This document shows positions 51,616 through 60,055 of a DNA stretch of 64,000 nt, one piece after another. The first letter of the stretch is position 1. Every line of letters starts with the position of its first letter. A model generated the notes under the pieces. The model saw only the letters and a list, made by a program, of their open reading frames with translations. It was not told the origin of the DNA and searched no databases. Where the stretch lies: assembly GCA_964567755.1 (NCBI GenBank), contig CAZMNW010000049.1, forward strand, positions 62,001 through 126,000, in the 5' to 3' direction. This stretch comes from DASRJW01 sp964567755. GTDB taxonomy: Bacteria; Krumholzibacteriota; Krumholzibacteriia; G020349025. Both the position numbers and the translations under genes were made by a program.

Positions 51616-53162
51616 TATCGGAGAAGTTTCCACGCCAGCGCCACCAGCCCCCATGCGCCGCCAACGAATGCGACAACGCACCATTCCCCGGCGCGCAGGT
51701 AGGGTGTGGCGTGCGCGGCGCGCAGCGGCAGTGTAGCGCGCAACACCTCGGACTGCCACAGAGCGGTCCGGGCCAGGATGCGTCCATTCGCATCGATGAG
51801 TGCCGAAACGCCGGTGTTCGTCGCGCGCACAATCGGGCGGCCGGTCTCGAAGGTGCGCATCCGCGCCAAGGCAAAGTGCTGCTGGGGCTCGGCGTAGCGC
51901 CCGAACCAGTAATCGTTGGTGATGTTGAGGAGCACATCGCCACCCAGGCGGATGCCTTGGCGCACGTAGCGCGGGAAGAGCAACTCGTAACAAATGAACG
52001 GCGCTACGTGCACGTCGTCGATCGCGAAGGCGCGGGGACCGCTGCCCGGAGTGAACTCACCGGCGCTGGGAATGACGTCGAGCAGGACCGGAAAACGATC
52101 GGCGAACGGAATATGCTCGCCGAGCGGCAAGAGCTTCGACTTGTGGTAGCGCTCGCGGATGCGGCCACGGCGATCCATCCAGAACAGCGTGTTGTAGACG
52201 CGCCAGCGTCCGGTGCGCTGTACCTGAAAATCGTAACCACCGAAGACGAGAGCGATGTCGAGGTCACGCACCATGGCGCGCACGGGCTCGAAAGCCTGGT
52301 CTCGCGGCGAGACGGGGATCGCCGTCTCGGGCCAGATCACGAGATCAACCGGGCCCTGTTGCAACGTCGCGCGCGTCATGCCGACGTAACGGCCAATGAC
52401 GGTGCTCGCCATGAGCGCGCTGCTCCCGAGTTCTTGCACGAAGACACCGGCATCGCCAATATTGGACTGCACCAACGCCAGGCGCAACTCGCGCTCCACA
52501 GGCAGCGCATCCATGGCACGTTGCCGGCGCACGCCGTACGCCCACAACCCCGCGATGCATGCCAGGCACATGGCGAGCTCGACACCGCGCCGGCGCCGGA
52601 TCGCCGGCGTGCTCCACACCATCCAGGCCAGGCACGATGCGAACCATGCGAGGACGAAGCCGAGACCGAACGTGCCGACGAGCGCGGACGCCGATGGCAG
52701 AAACGGCACGTTCACCATCGCCGAGCCCAGCGTGTCGGGAAAGATCTTCGGCACCAGCACTTCCAACAGCGTGAACAACGCCGCCGTCGCTGCCGCCGGC
52801 CAGCGTTCGAGCCGCGCGCGCCAACGGTGCAGCAGCAGCGCAAAGAGAGTGAAGTTGATTTCACCGAAGGACGAGTAGACGAGAAGCAGCAATGCCGCTA
52901 CGGGCAACGGTGCGTGCCAGAAACGCATCGACATGTCGGCAATCCATGCGTAGCCGATGGCACAGATGACGGCCGCGGCGCCGGCGCCGCACAGCGCCGC
53001 CCGGCGCCATGTGCGCACCCGACGCACCGCCAGAACGAGCGGCACCAAGGCTACCCACGCCAGCGGGCTGGCCTGGAACGGAGGAAACGCCAGCACATAC
53101 GACGCGCCGGCGAGAATGCTCAACGTCGCCGGATGTTGCCACCACTTGCCGATTCTGTGCAC
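51615..53162 (-). CDS. lnt: Apolipoprotein N-acyltransferase
   Basis: 515 residues. It adds the third acyl chain to lipoproteins in the inner membrane, so the cell makes triacylated lipoproteins and has an outer membrane. Around six N-terminal membrane helices precede a nitrilase-like domain with the catalytic triad: Glu in VIWPETAIP (about residue 280), Lys in HKSKLLPLGEHIPF and Cys in FICYELLFPRY. I favour the GTG at 53162, preceded by GGGAGA; a GTG at 53174 is also possible. Lipoproteins in this window (sulfatase, phosphoesterase, cytochrome) are potential substrates. Confidence 0.93.
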   Translation of the reverse strand: MHRIGKWWQHPATLSILAGASYVLAFPPFQASPLAWVALVPLVLAVRRVRTWRRAALCGAGAAAVICAIGYAWIADMSMRFWHAPLPVAALLLLVYSSFGEINFTLFALLLHRWRARLERWPAAATAALFTLLEVLVPKIFPDTLGSAMVNVPFLPSASALVGTFGLGFVLAWFASCLAWMVWSTPAIRRRRGVELAMCLACIAGLWAYGVRRQRAMDALPVERELRLALVQSNIGDAGVFVQELGSSALMASTVIGRYVGMTRATLQQGPVDLVIWPETAIPVSPRDQAFEPVRAMVRDLDIALVFGGYDFQVQRTGRWRVYNTLFWMDRRGRIRERYHKSKLLPLGEHIPFADRFPVLLDVIPSAGEFTPGSGPRAFAIDDVHVAPFICYELLFPRYVRQGIRLGGDVLLNITNDYWFGRYAEPQQHFALARMRTFETGRPIVRATNTGVSALIDANGRILARTALWQSEVLRATLPLRAAHATPYLRAGEWCVVAFVGGAWGLVALAWKLLR

Positions 53163-53439
53163 GTGCTCTCCCACGACGCCGCACGACGCATCGTTCCGCG
53201 ACCGCGTTGCCGCCCGAGCGACCTTAGGCGACGAAACCGGGAAGAGTAGCCGTCGCGCCAGGTCTTCTCAACGTCACAACGGCTGGCCGGACCTCGCCGC
53301 GCTGTGGTAGTGTCCGGAATGCTGGCTGCGGGCGGGGCGCCGCGATCGGACCACCGGTCTAGAGCTCCGGCTCGTATTGCTCGGGTCCAAAGATTGCCAC
53401 TCGAGAATGCCATCACGACCAGCGGAGTGTTGCCTCGAC

Positions 53440-54657
53440 ATGCCTTTCTTCATCCAAGATCAGCGGCGGGCTCTAGACCGCCTTCACGCCCACGACGCGC
53501 AGCATTCGGATCTTGTCGAGTTCCTCGCCACGACCGTGGACCGATTCGCCGCCCAACGCCTGGCACCCCATGCCGCCGCGAACGATGCAGCCGAGGTCTT
53601 CGACGCCGACGCTTTCCGGGCCCTGGGCGCGACCGGTTACCTGGCACTTTCGTACGGCGAGGACGTCGGCGGTCTCGACGCTGCCTTCAGTTACACCGTG
53701 GCTGGTCTGGAGACGCTGGCCAAGGCCGATGCCGGCTTCGCCCTCGGCGTCGCCATTCACGGCACGACCACCGATGGCATCAATCGATACGCCAGCCCGA
53801 CGCTGCGCCAGGGTTTCGTCCCCAGTCTGGCGCGCGGCGAACGCCTCGGTTGCTTCTGCCTTACCGAACCCGATTCCGGCAGCGACGCCAAGGCGCTGCG
53901 CACCACCTACCGCCGCGATGGCGACGACTACGTGCTCTCGGGCAGCAAGTACTGGATCACCAACGCCCCTTCCGCCGACGTCTTCTTCGTCATCGCGCGC
54001 GACGCCAGCGACGGCCGCATCTCCTCCTTCGTCGTCGAACACGGCTACGCCGGGACCTTCGAGGTTCAGCCCATCCAGGACAAGATGGGTGTGCGTGGGT
54101 CCAACACCGGCATGCCGGTGTTCGACGGGTATCGAGTTCCCGTCGAGAATCTGGTCGGCGAGGAAGGTCAGGGCTTCAAGCAGGCGATGCAGATGTTGAA
54201 TGGCGGCCGCATCACCATCGGGGCCTGGGCGACCGGCGTCGCCCAGGGCGCCTACGAGAAGCTGCTGCACTATGCACACGAGCGCAAGCTCTTCGGCAAA
54301 CGTCTCGTCGACCTGGACAACACCCGGCGCGAGCTATCGGAGATGCTGATCGGAATCCATGGCGGGCGCATGTTGTCTTACGCCGCGGCGCTCGACAAGA
54401 CACGCGGCCTCGACATCGCCGCCGAAGCCGCCATCGCCAAGGTCGCTGCCAGCGAAGCGGCGGTGCGGGTCAGCGAACGCGCCATCGAGCTCGCCGGTGG
54501 CTACGGCTACGCGCGCGAATCGCGCATCGAACGCCATCTGCGCGACGCGCTCCTCGCCCGCATCGGCGAGGGCGCCAATGAGCTGCTCAAGATCATGGTG
54601 ATCCCGCGCCTCATCGAAGATCGCTTCGCCATCGAGCCCACGCCCAGTCTGTGGTGA
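53440..54657 (+). CDS. Acyl-CoA dehydrogenase
   Basis: 405 residues, normal for the family. It oxidises acyl-CoA to 2-enoyl-CoA with FAD. Typical blocks: CFCLTEPDSGSDAKAL (FAD and substrate binding), SGSKYWITNAPSADV, GVRGSNTGMPVFD, NGGRITIGAWATGVAQGAYE, KRLVDLDNTRRELSEM, and GGYGYARESRIERHLRDALLARIGEGANELLKIMV with the catalytic Glu in the last part. The open frame extends 63 bp upstream, but the ATG at 53440 fits the start of the family. No electron-transfer flavoprotein genes are in the window. Confidence 0.93.
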   Translation: MPFFIQDQRRALDRLHAHDAQHSDLVEFLATTVDRFAAQRLAPHAAANDAAEVFDADAFRALGATGYLALSYGEDVGGLDAAFSYTVAGLETLAKADAGFALGVAIHGTTTDGINRYASPTLRQGFVPSLARGERLGCFCLTEPDSGSDAKALRTTYRRDGDDYVLSGSKYWITNAPSADVFFVIARDASDGRISSFVVEHGYAGTFEVQPIQDKMGVRGSNTGMPVFDGYRVPVENLVGEEGQGFKQAMQMLNGGRITIGAWATGVAQGAYEKLLHYAHERKLFGKRLVDLDNTRRELSEMLIGIHGGRMLSYAAALDKTRGLDIAAEAAIAKVAASEAAVRVSERAIELAGGYGYARESRIERHLRDALLARIGEGANELLKIMVIPRLIEDRFAIEPTPSLW

Positions 54658-54685
54658 GCGCGACGCCCGCGATCCCCTGCACGTT

Positions 54686-57244
54686 TCAGGAGCCGCTGCG
54701 GACAAGCTTGCCGCGTTGCACTTGGCCGGGAGTCACCAAGCGATAGAAATAGAATCCCGGGGCCACGCCATCGCCATGCGCGTCGCGGCCGTCCCAGGCG
54801 ACGACGTGCCTCCCGGCCGCGAGCCGGGCCGCGAGCACGGTGCGGATGCGCCGCCCGCGCACGTCGAAGACCTCGAGCCTGGCATCGCCAGCGTTCTGCA
54901 GCGCGAAGCGAAACTGCGTCTCGCGCACGAACGGATTGGGAAACACCGTGTCTCCATGCCCGATGTCCGCGGTCGCGACATCGACGGGAAAGTCGGCGCC
55001 GCCTGTTACTTCGAACTCGATGCGCAAGGTCAGATCGTTGCTCGTGAGCGCCGTGTTGAGGCCGACAGCGGCCAGCACGTTGGGGCCTTCTTGCAGCAAC
55101 GCCAGAATCGAGGGTGTCGTGATCTCTTGACGCACGAAGACATGCGTTGCTTCATGGGAGCTGGTGGAAACGCTGGTGTTGGTGATCGTGACGGGGGCGC
55201 GCTGGTCGAAGATGCGTGTGCCGTTGAGGTAGACGGCGAACCCATCGTCGTAGTCGTAAAGAACGGCGATGCGCGTCACCGACTGCACCTCGTGCAAGGT
55301 GAAAGTATGGCGCGTGTACACCGTCGAGTAGATGCCCTGCATGTCGGCGAGAATTGTGGCGTCGTCGAGATCGCCAAACCCGAAGCCGCTCGCGCCCGTG
55401 AGCCAGGCCGAATCGATGAAACCGAGATTCGCCCAGGTGCTGCCCGGGTTGGTCGTGCCTTTGAAGTAGCGCCAGATGGCGCCAATGGGCACGATCTTCC
55501 GCGCCGTGCCGCCAGCGGTGATGCTCCAGGCTTGCTCGACGAAGCCCATTGCGTTCGTGGCGCGCAGCGTGACGTTGAAGGTCTGCTCGGCAGTCGGGAT
55601 GCCGAAGACGACACCATTGAGATCATTGACCGTGAGCCAGCTCGGCGCTTGCGTCAGACTCCAGGTGATCGGCCCCGGGCCCGTGGCGGTCGCCGCATAG
55701 ACGTACTGCGCGCCGACACTCGCCGCTCCGGATGGTGTCGATCCGATGACCGGCAGATCTTCTGGTGCCGGTGCAGCATAGAGACGCACGAAACGCCCGA
55801 GTGAGGGCGCGCCGGATTGGTGCACCAAAAACATCAGATAGGGTCCTGGCGGAGCCGCGTTCGGGCTGCTTGGAGATGCGGCTTTGATTTGTCCGCTGGA
55901 CCTCGCGAACCCGAGGTCGAGTGCGCGCTGGTCGGCGTTCCATCCACCGCTGGTCGAACCGGCGCGGACCCACCAGACGGCGGCGATGGAGTCGTCGGGC
56001 GTCGCGACGACGAGGCTGTCGCCGTATCCCACTGAATCGGGAGCTGTTGTAATCACCGGGCGCTGGCCCCTGAATAGATACGGCGGCGAGTAGATCTCGG
56101 CATCGGCATGGAGCTCCGAACCGCTGGCCCCGGTCCCGCCACCCCCTATGAGCACGCGCGCGTCGGGCAGAAGCAACGCCACCGAGTTCTGGCGCCGCGA
56201 CACGTTCATCGAATCGAGATCGGTCCACGTTTCCATCGCCGGATCGAACACCTCGGCGGCGCGCACCGTGTATTGCGACTCGTCACCAATGAGCGTGCCG
56301 CCTGTTACCAGCACGGTGCCGTCGGCAAGCAATGTCGCATTGTGATGGCGTCGCGCCGCCGACATGGACGCAGTGGATCGCCAACTCAATGTCGTCGCCA
56401 GATCCAGGATCTCGCAAGTCGAGGTTGCCGGACTGCGGCCGCCCAGGATGAGAATGCGATCGGTGCTGCCGGGAACGAGCACCGCCGTGCCGCCGTCGCG
56501 TGGGCCGAGCAGCATGTCGTCGACCAGGGTCCAATCCCCGGGCACGGAGACATCGAGGACACGTGTCGTTCGATCAGGGCCCGCGACCGCGACCGCGCCG
56601 GTCGAAAGTTGGAAGCTCCAGGGTCGAAGCGGTAGCGAGCGCGACGCGTCCGAGAGGATGATCCAGTTGGAACCTGGTTGCCCCAGCTCGGGAAATGCTG
56701 CGGCGAAACCGGGTGACACGTCGCCCGCGAGCGCCAACACGCGCCCATCCCCCAAGAGCACCGCGGCGGCGGCGGCGCGACCTGCATTGAGCGCGGTGAG
56801 AGTGGCCCAGCTGTTGCCGGCAACGTCGAAGCGCAGAACGGTCGTCAAACCCGAATCGGTCTCGGAGCGCCCGCCGAGAAACAGCACTCGCCCTTCCTTG
56901 GTGATGACTTGCGCCACGCCTGCCGGCAGCGTGTCCGGGGCCGCAGCGCTCGCAAAGAGCGCCGTCGAGGGGTTCCAGATCTGCGGCAGTTCGCCCAAAT
57001 CGTTCCACACCAGGACGCGCCCGTTGCCGAGAAGGACCGCGTGCGAAACGGCGAACGGCCAGGAATAGGGTCCGTTCCACTGACCGACCACCGCTGGCTG
57101 TGCGGCGACAGGCACAACGTACAATAGGCAGAGACAGGCTAAACAGCCCAACGCGCGCGCGATCGAGCGCAATCGGGGTACGCCCTGCCTCGAGCGGAGC
57201 ACGAAACGACCGGCGAATGTCCACAGGTGTGCGGCGAACTGCAT
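54686..57244 (-). CDS. Secreted galactose-oxidase-like propeller protein lacking copper ligands, with Ig and FlgD-type domains
   Basis: 852 residues. Signal peptide, then a Kelch-like propeller (VLLGNGRVLVWND, ITKEGRVLFLGGR, LLADGTVLVTGGT, LLLPDARVLIGGGG) and the galactose-oxidase-like early-set domain (RPVITTAPDSVGYGD to FVRLYAA). A putative Ig domain (VIGSTPSGAASVGAQYVYAA) and a lectin-like domain with AWLTGASGFGFGD follow, and the end is a FlgD-Ig tail (VFPNPFVRET, FDVRGRRIRTV, WDGRDAHGDGVAPGFYFYRL). Compared with fungal galactose oxidase, the radical Tyr272 position reads His (SAARRHHNATLL), the Tyr-His pair reads Gln-Asn (SRRQNSVALLLPD) and the last His reads Gly (SGGWNADQR). So it is probably not an oxidase. 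The ATG at 57244 has GAGGG upstream; 57259 is an alternative. Confidence 0.85.
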   Translation of the reverse strand: MQFAAHLWTFAGRFVLRSRQGVPRLRSIARALGCLACLCLLYVVPVAAQPAVVGQWNGPYSWPFAVSHAVLLGNGRVLVWNDLGELPQIWNPSTALFASAAAPDTLPAGVAQVITKEGRVLFLGGRSETDSGLTTVLRFDVAGNSWATLTALNAGRAAAAAVLLGDGRVLALAGDVSPGFAAAFPELGQPGSNWIILSDASRSLPLRPWSFQLSTGAVAVAGPDRTTRVLDVSVPGDWTLVDDMLLGPRDGGTAVLVPGSTDRILILGGRSPATSTCEILDLATTLSWRSTASMSAARRHHNATLLADGTVLVTGGTLIGDESQYTVRAAEVFDPAMETWTDLDSMNVSRRQNSVALLLPDARVLIGGGGTGASGSELHADAEIYSPPYLFRGQRPVITTAPDSVGYGDSLVVATPDDSIAAVWWVRAGSTSGGWNADQRALDLGFARSSGQIKAASPSSPNAAPPGPYLMFLVHQSGAPSLGRFVRLYAAPAPEDLPVIGSTPSGAASVGAQYVYAATATGPGPITWSLTQAPSWLTVNDLNGVVFGIPTAEQTFNVTLRATNAMGFVEQAWSITAGGTARKIVPIGAIWRYFKGTTNPGSTWANLGFIDSAWLTGASGFGFGDLDDATILADMQGIYSTVYTRHTFTLHEVQSVTRIAVLYDYDDGFAVYLNGTRIFDQRAPVTITNTSVSTSSHEATHVFVRQEITTPSILALLQEGPNVLAAVGLNTALTSNDLTLRIEFEVTGGADFPVDVATADIGHGDTVFPNPFVRETQFRFALQNAGDARLEVFDVRGRRIRTVLAARLAAGRHVVAWDGRDAHGDGVAPGFYFYRLVTPGQVQRGKLVRSGS

Positions 57245-57470
57245 TTCGAGCGCCCTCATCCGTCGGGTCGAAGTTCGATGATGGAAGCAACGCCCAGGCG
57301 CACGAGCGCCGGGACCCGCAGGGAGGCGATCTCTATGGTAGCCTTGGGTCTTCCGCCGGGTCAACGGGACTGCCGCGCGCCTCCCCGCGTCGCGCGGCTT
57401 CTGGCGCCGAAGCGCGAGGAGGAACCCGGTTCGGCCGCAGCGAGATCCATCGCTTGGAGGGGACTCCCCC

Positions 57471-58478
57471 GTGGAAGTTGTCGTCGTCGGCCACGCCGAG
57501 GTGCGAAGCCTGCTCCCGATGCACGAATGCATCGAGATCATGGAACGCACGTTTCGATCCTTGGCCGACGGCAGTGCTCTCCAACCCTTGCGTTCGATCC
57601 TGTGGCTTGGCGAGCGCTTCGGGGGACTTGGCCTCATGCCGGGGCATCCAGGAAACCCCGATGTCGTCGGCGTCAAGGTCGTGAGCGTCTACCCTGGCAA
57701 TGCAACGACGCGCTACGAGTCGCACCAAGGTGCCGTGATGCTGTTCGAAACCCAGAATGGCTGCCCGCTCGCCATCGTGGATGCCGGCGCGATCACCGCA
57801 ATTCGCACTGCCGCGGTGAGTGCGCTCGCGACCAAGTTGCTGGCGCTGCCGGACGCGGGCGATCTGGCGTTGCTCGGCGCCGGCACGCAGGCCGGAACCC
57901 ACCTCGAGGCCATGCGCAACGTGCGCAACGTGCGGCGCGTGCGCGTGTGGAGTCGCACCGAAGCCCAAGCCCGGCGTTTCGCGCGGCGCGAATCCGATCG
58001 TCTCGGGATCGAAATCGAGCCGGTGGCAGAGGCACGCGATGCGGTGCACGGCGCCGATCTCGTCTGCACCATGACCGCAGCGCGCGACCCCATCTTGTAC
58101 GGCGACTGGTTGTCCCCGGGCGCGCATGTCAATGCTGTCGGTTCGTGCACACCAAAGACGCGCGAGCTGGATGCAAAAGCCGTGGCGCGTTGCCGGCTGT
58201 TCGTCGATCGGATCGAGTCGGCGCTCCGCGAGTCCGGTGACTTTCTCCTCGCCAAGAGCGAAGGAGCCGTGGGCGACGGTCACATCCTGGGCGAGCTCGG
58301 CGATGTCGTCCTTGGCCGCGTCCCCGGGCGGATGCTTGCGACCGATGTGACGGTCTTCGAATCGCTCGGTCTGGCGGTCGAAGATGTGGCCGCTGCACAC
58401 CACGTGTTCGAGAAGGCGCGCGGCGCGAGCCACGCGACGCGTGTCGAGCTTGGAGGGCTTCGCGATGCCGTCTCTTGA
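57471..58478 (+). CDS. Ornithine cyclodeaminase/mu-crystallin family protein (EutC-like)
   Basis: 335 residues. The family includes ornithine cyclodeaminase, alanine dehydrogenase, SbnB and the ectoine-utilisation protein EutC. Blocks: GGLGLMPGHPGNPDVVGVK, GAITAIRTAAVSALATKLL (substrate site), LALLGAGTQAGTHLEAM (NAD-binding Rossmann motif), MTAARDPILYGDWLSPGAHVNAVGS. It should act on an amino acid or related compound with NAD(P). GTG start has GGAGGGG eight bases upstream. It overlaps the threonine-dehydratase-like gene by 14 bp, which is the gene pair seen in EutB/EutC and similar pathways; the substrate is not certain. Confidence 0.85.
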   Translation: MEVVVVGHAEVRSLLPMHECIEIMERTFRSLADGSALQPLRSILWLGERFGGLGLMPGHPGNPDVVGVKVVSVYPGNATTRYESHQGAVMLFETQNGCPLAIVDAGAITAIRTAAVSALATKLLALPDAGDLALLGAGTQAGTHLEAMRNVRNVRRVRVWSRTEAQARRFARRESDRLGIEIEPVAEARDAVHGADLVCTMTAARDPILYGDWLSPGAHVNAVGSCTPKTRELDAKAVARCRLFVDRIESALRESGDFLLAKSEGAVGDGHILGELGDVVLGRVPGRMLATDVTVFESLGLAVEDVAAAHHVFEKARGASHATRVELGGLRDAVS

Positions 58479-59559
58479 ACCGAAGCGCAGCGTGCGAACT
58501 CTGGCCCCCATCGCCGTCGAGGAAGTGCGCGCCGCGCGGGCGCGAATCTCTGCATTCGTCCCGCGCACGCCGCTCGTCCGCTTGCATTTCGACGCGCAGG
58601 ATCGACAAGAGATGACCGCCGCGAGCCCGCCGCCGGGCAGGAAGTCGGCGTCGGGGGTCGGCGCCGCCGTGATCGGCTGGGAGGCTGCGACCTTCCCGAC
58701 GGAGATCCATCTCAAACTCGAGAATCTGCAACCCATCGGTTCGTTCAAGCTGCGCGGCGCCGGCAATGCCATGCAACAGTTGTCCCGATCGCAACTGCAA
58801 GCCGGCGTGTGGACGGCGAGCGCCGGAAACATGGCGCAAGGGGTGGCGTGGACGGCAAGACGTCTCGGCGTGCCTTGCACCGCCGTCGTCCCCGACAGCG
58901 CGCCGCGCACCAAGCTCGCCGCCATCGAGCGCCTGGGAGGGCGCATCGTCACCTTGCCCTTCGACGACTGGTGGAGCTGCATCCGCGACAGCGCCTGCGC
59001 GCAGATGGACGGCACTCTCGTGCATCCGGTGAACGATCCCGCGGTCGTCGCCGGCAACGGCACGATTGGTCTCGAGATCTTGGAAGACTTGGCCGACGTG
59101 GACACGGTCGTCATCCCATACGGGGGCGGCGGCTTGAGCATCGGGATCGCGAGCGTCATCCGTGCCCTCAAGCCTGACACGCGCATTTACGCCTGCGAGG
59201 TGGAGACCGCCGCGCCGCTCGCGGCGGCCTTCGCTGCCGGTGCGCCACGGGACATCGAACGGACCGCCAGCTTCGTCGATGGCATCGGCAGCAGCCGCGT
59301 GTTGCAGGAGATGTGGCCCGAGGCGCAGCGATTGCTCGATGGTTCTCTGGTCGTGTCGCTGGCAGAGGTTTGTGATGCCATTCGATTCCTCGCCGAACGT
59401 TGCCACGTCATTGCCGAAGGTGCTGGTGCCGCTGCCGCAGCGGCTGCGATGACCGGCCGCGCCGGCAGCGGCAAAGTCGCCTGCATCGTTTCCGGGGGCA
59501 ACATCGACAAGGCAGTTCTATCCCCGATCTTGCGCGGCGAAATGCCGCACGCGCCCTGA
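58465..59559 (+). CDS. PLP-dependent threonine dehydratase-like enzyme (EutB-like)
   Basis: 364 residues. Fold type II PLP enzyme similar to threonine/serine ammonia-lyase. The PLP Lys is in GSFKLRGAGNAM (Lys95), the phosphate loop is PYGGGGLSIG and VSGGNIDK lies near the end. A loop of about 30 residues before LKLENLQPIGSF (TAASPPPGRKSASGV) is longer than in standard dehydratases. The ATG at 58465, with GGAGGG upstream, overlaps the ornithine-cyclodeaminase-like gene by 14 bp, so the products probably act in one pathway, as EutB and EutC do with hydroxyectoine. A plain threonine or serine dehydratase remains possible. Confidence 0.85.
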   Translation: MPSLEPKRSVRTLAPIAVEEVRAARARISAFVPRTPLVRLHFDAQDRQEMTAASPPPGRKSASGVGAAVIGWEAATFPTEIHLKLENLQPIGSFKLRGAGNAMQQLSRSQLQAGVWTASAGNMAQGVAWTARRLGVPCTAVVPDSAPRTKLAAIERLGGRIVTLPFDDWWSCIRDSACAQMDGTLVHPVNDPAVVAGNGTIGLEILEDLADVDTVVIPYGGGGLSIGIASVIRALKPDTRIYACEVETAAPLAAAFAAGAPRDIERTASFVDGIGSSRVLQEMWPEAQRLLDGSLVVSLAEVCDAIRFLAERCHVIAEGAGAAAAAAAMTGRAGSGKVACIVSGGNIDKAVLSPILRGEMPHAP

Positions 59560-59575
59560 ATTCGTGAGGAGACCG

Positions 59576-59992
59576 ATGTCTGTCCGTATCGACATTCGCT
59601 ACGAAGGCGAACTGCAATGCACGGCGGTGCACACGCCGTCCGGGGATCGCGTGCGCACGGATGCGCCACTCGACAATCGTGGACGCGGCGAACATTTCTC
59701 TCCGACCGATCTCGTCGCCGCGGCGCTCGGAAACTGCGTTGTGACGCTCATGGCGATCGCGGCTCGCGACCATGGCATCGACATGACGGGAACCCACGCG
59801 CAGGTGACCAAAGAAATGTCTGCGGTGCCACGCCGCCACATTGCCAAGCTCAGCGTCGACCTCGTGCTCCCGGCGCATCTCGGGCCCGACGCGCGCCGCG
59901 TGCTGGAGCGCGCCGCACACGCGTGCCCTGTGCATGCCTCGCTCGGTCCCGGAACCGTGGTGGACTTGCGCTTCGCCTACGAATCGGCCTAA
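59576..59992 (+). CDS. OsmC family peroxiredoxin-like protein
   Basis: 138 residues of the OsmC/Ohr family, which reduces organic hydroperoxides with a Cys pair. The two Cys are in LGNCVVTLMA and HACPVHASL, at the usual spacing. GRGEHFSPTDLVAAALGNC is the family core. The start ATG at 59576 follows GAGGAG by five bases. It begins 16 bp after the threonine-dehydratase-like gene, so it is probably in the same operon. Confidence 0.9.
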   Translation: MSVRIDIRYEGELQCTAVHTPSGDRVRTDAPLDNRGRGEHFSPTDLVAAALGNCVVTLMAIAARDHGIDMTGTHAQVTKEMSAVPRRHIAKLSVDLVLPAHLGPDARRVLERAAHACPVHASLGPGTVVDLRFAYESA

Positions 59993-60055
59993 ATTCACGC
60001 GACTCCGCTCTGCCACGCCGTGGACCGAGCCCTTGCGATTGGCTGGGGAAGAACG

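Noticed and set aside
51459..53249. 596-residue plus-strand frame opposite lnt
   Set aside because: Lnt has its catalytic triad; the opposite frame is Arg/His/Glu-rich and lacks motifs.
57333..59406. Long minus-strand frames opposite the ornithine-cyclodeaminase and dehydratase genes
   Set aside because: Both plus-strand genes have cofactor motifs and ribosome-binding sites; these frames do not.
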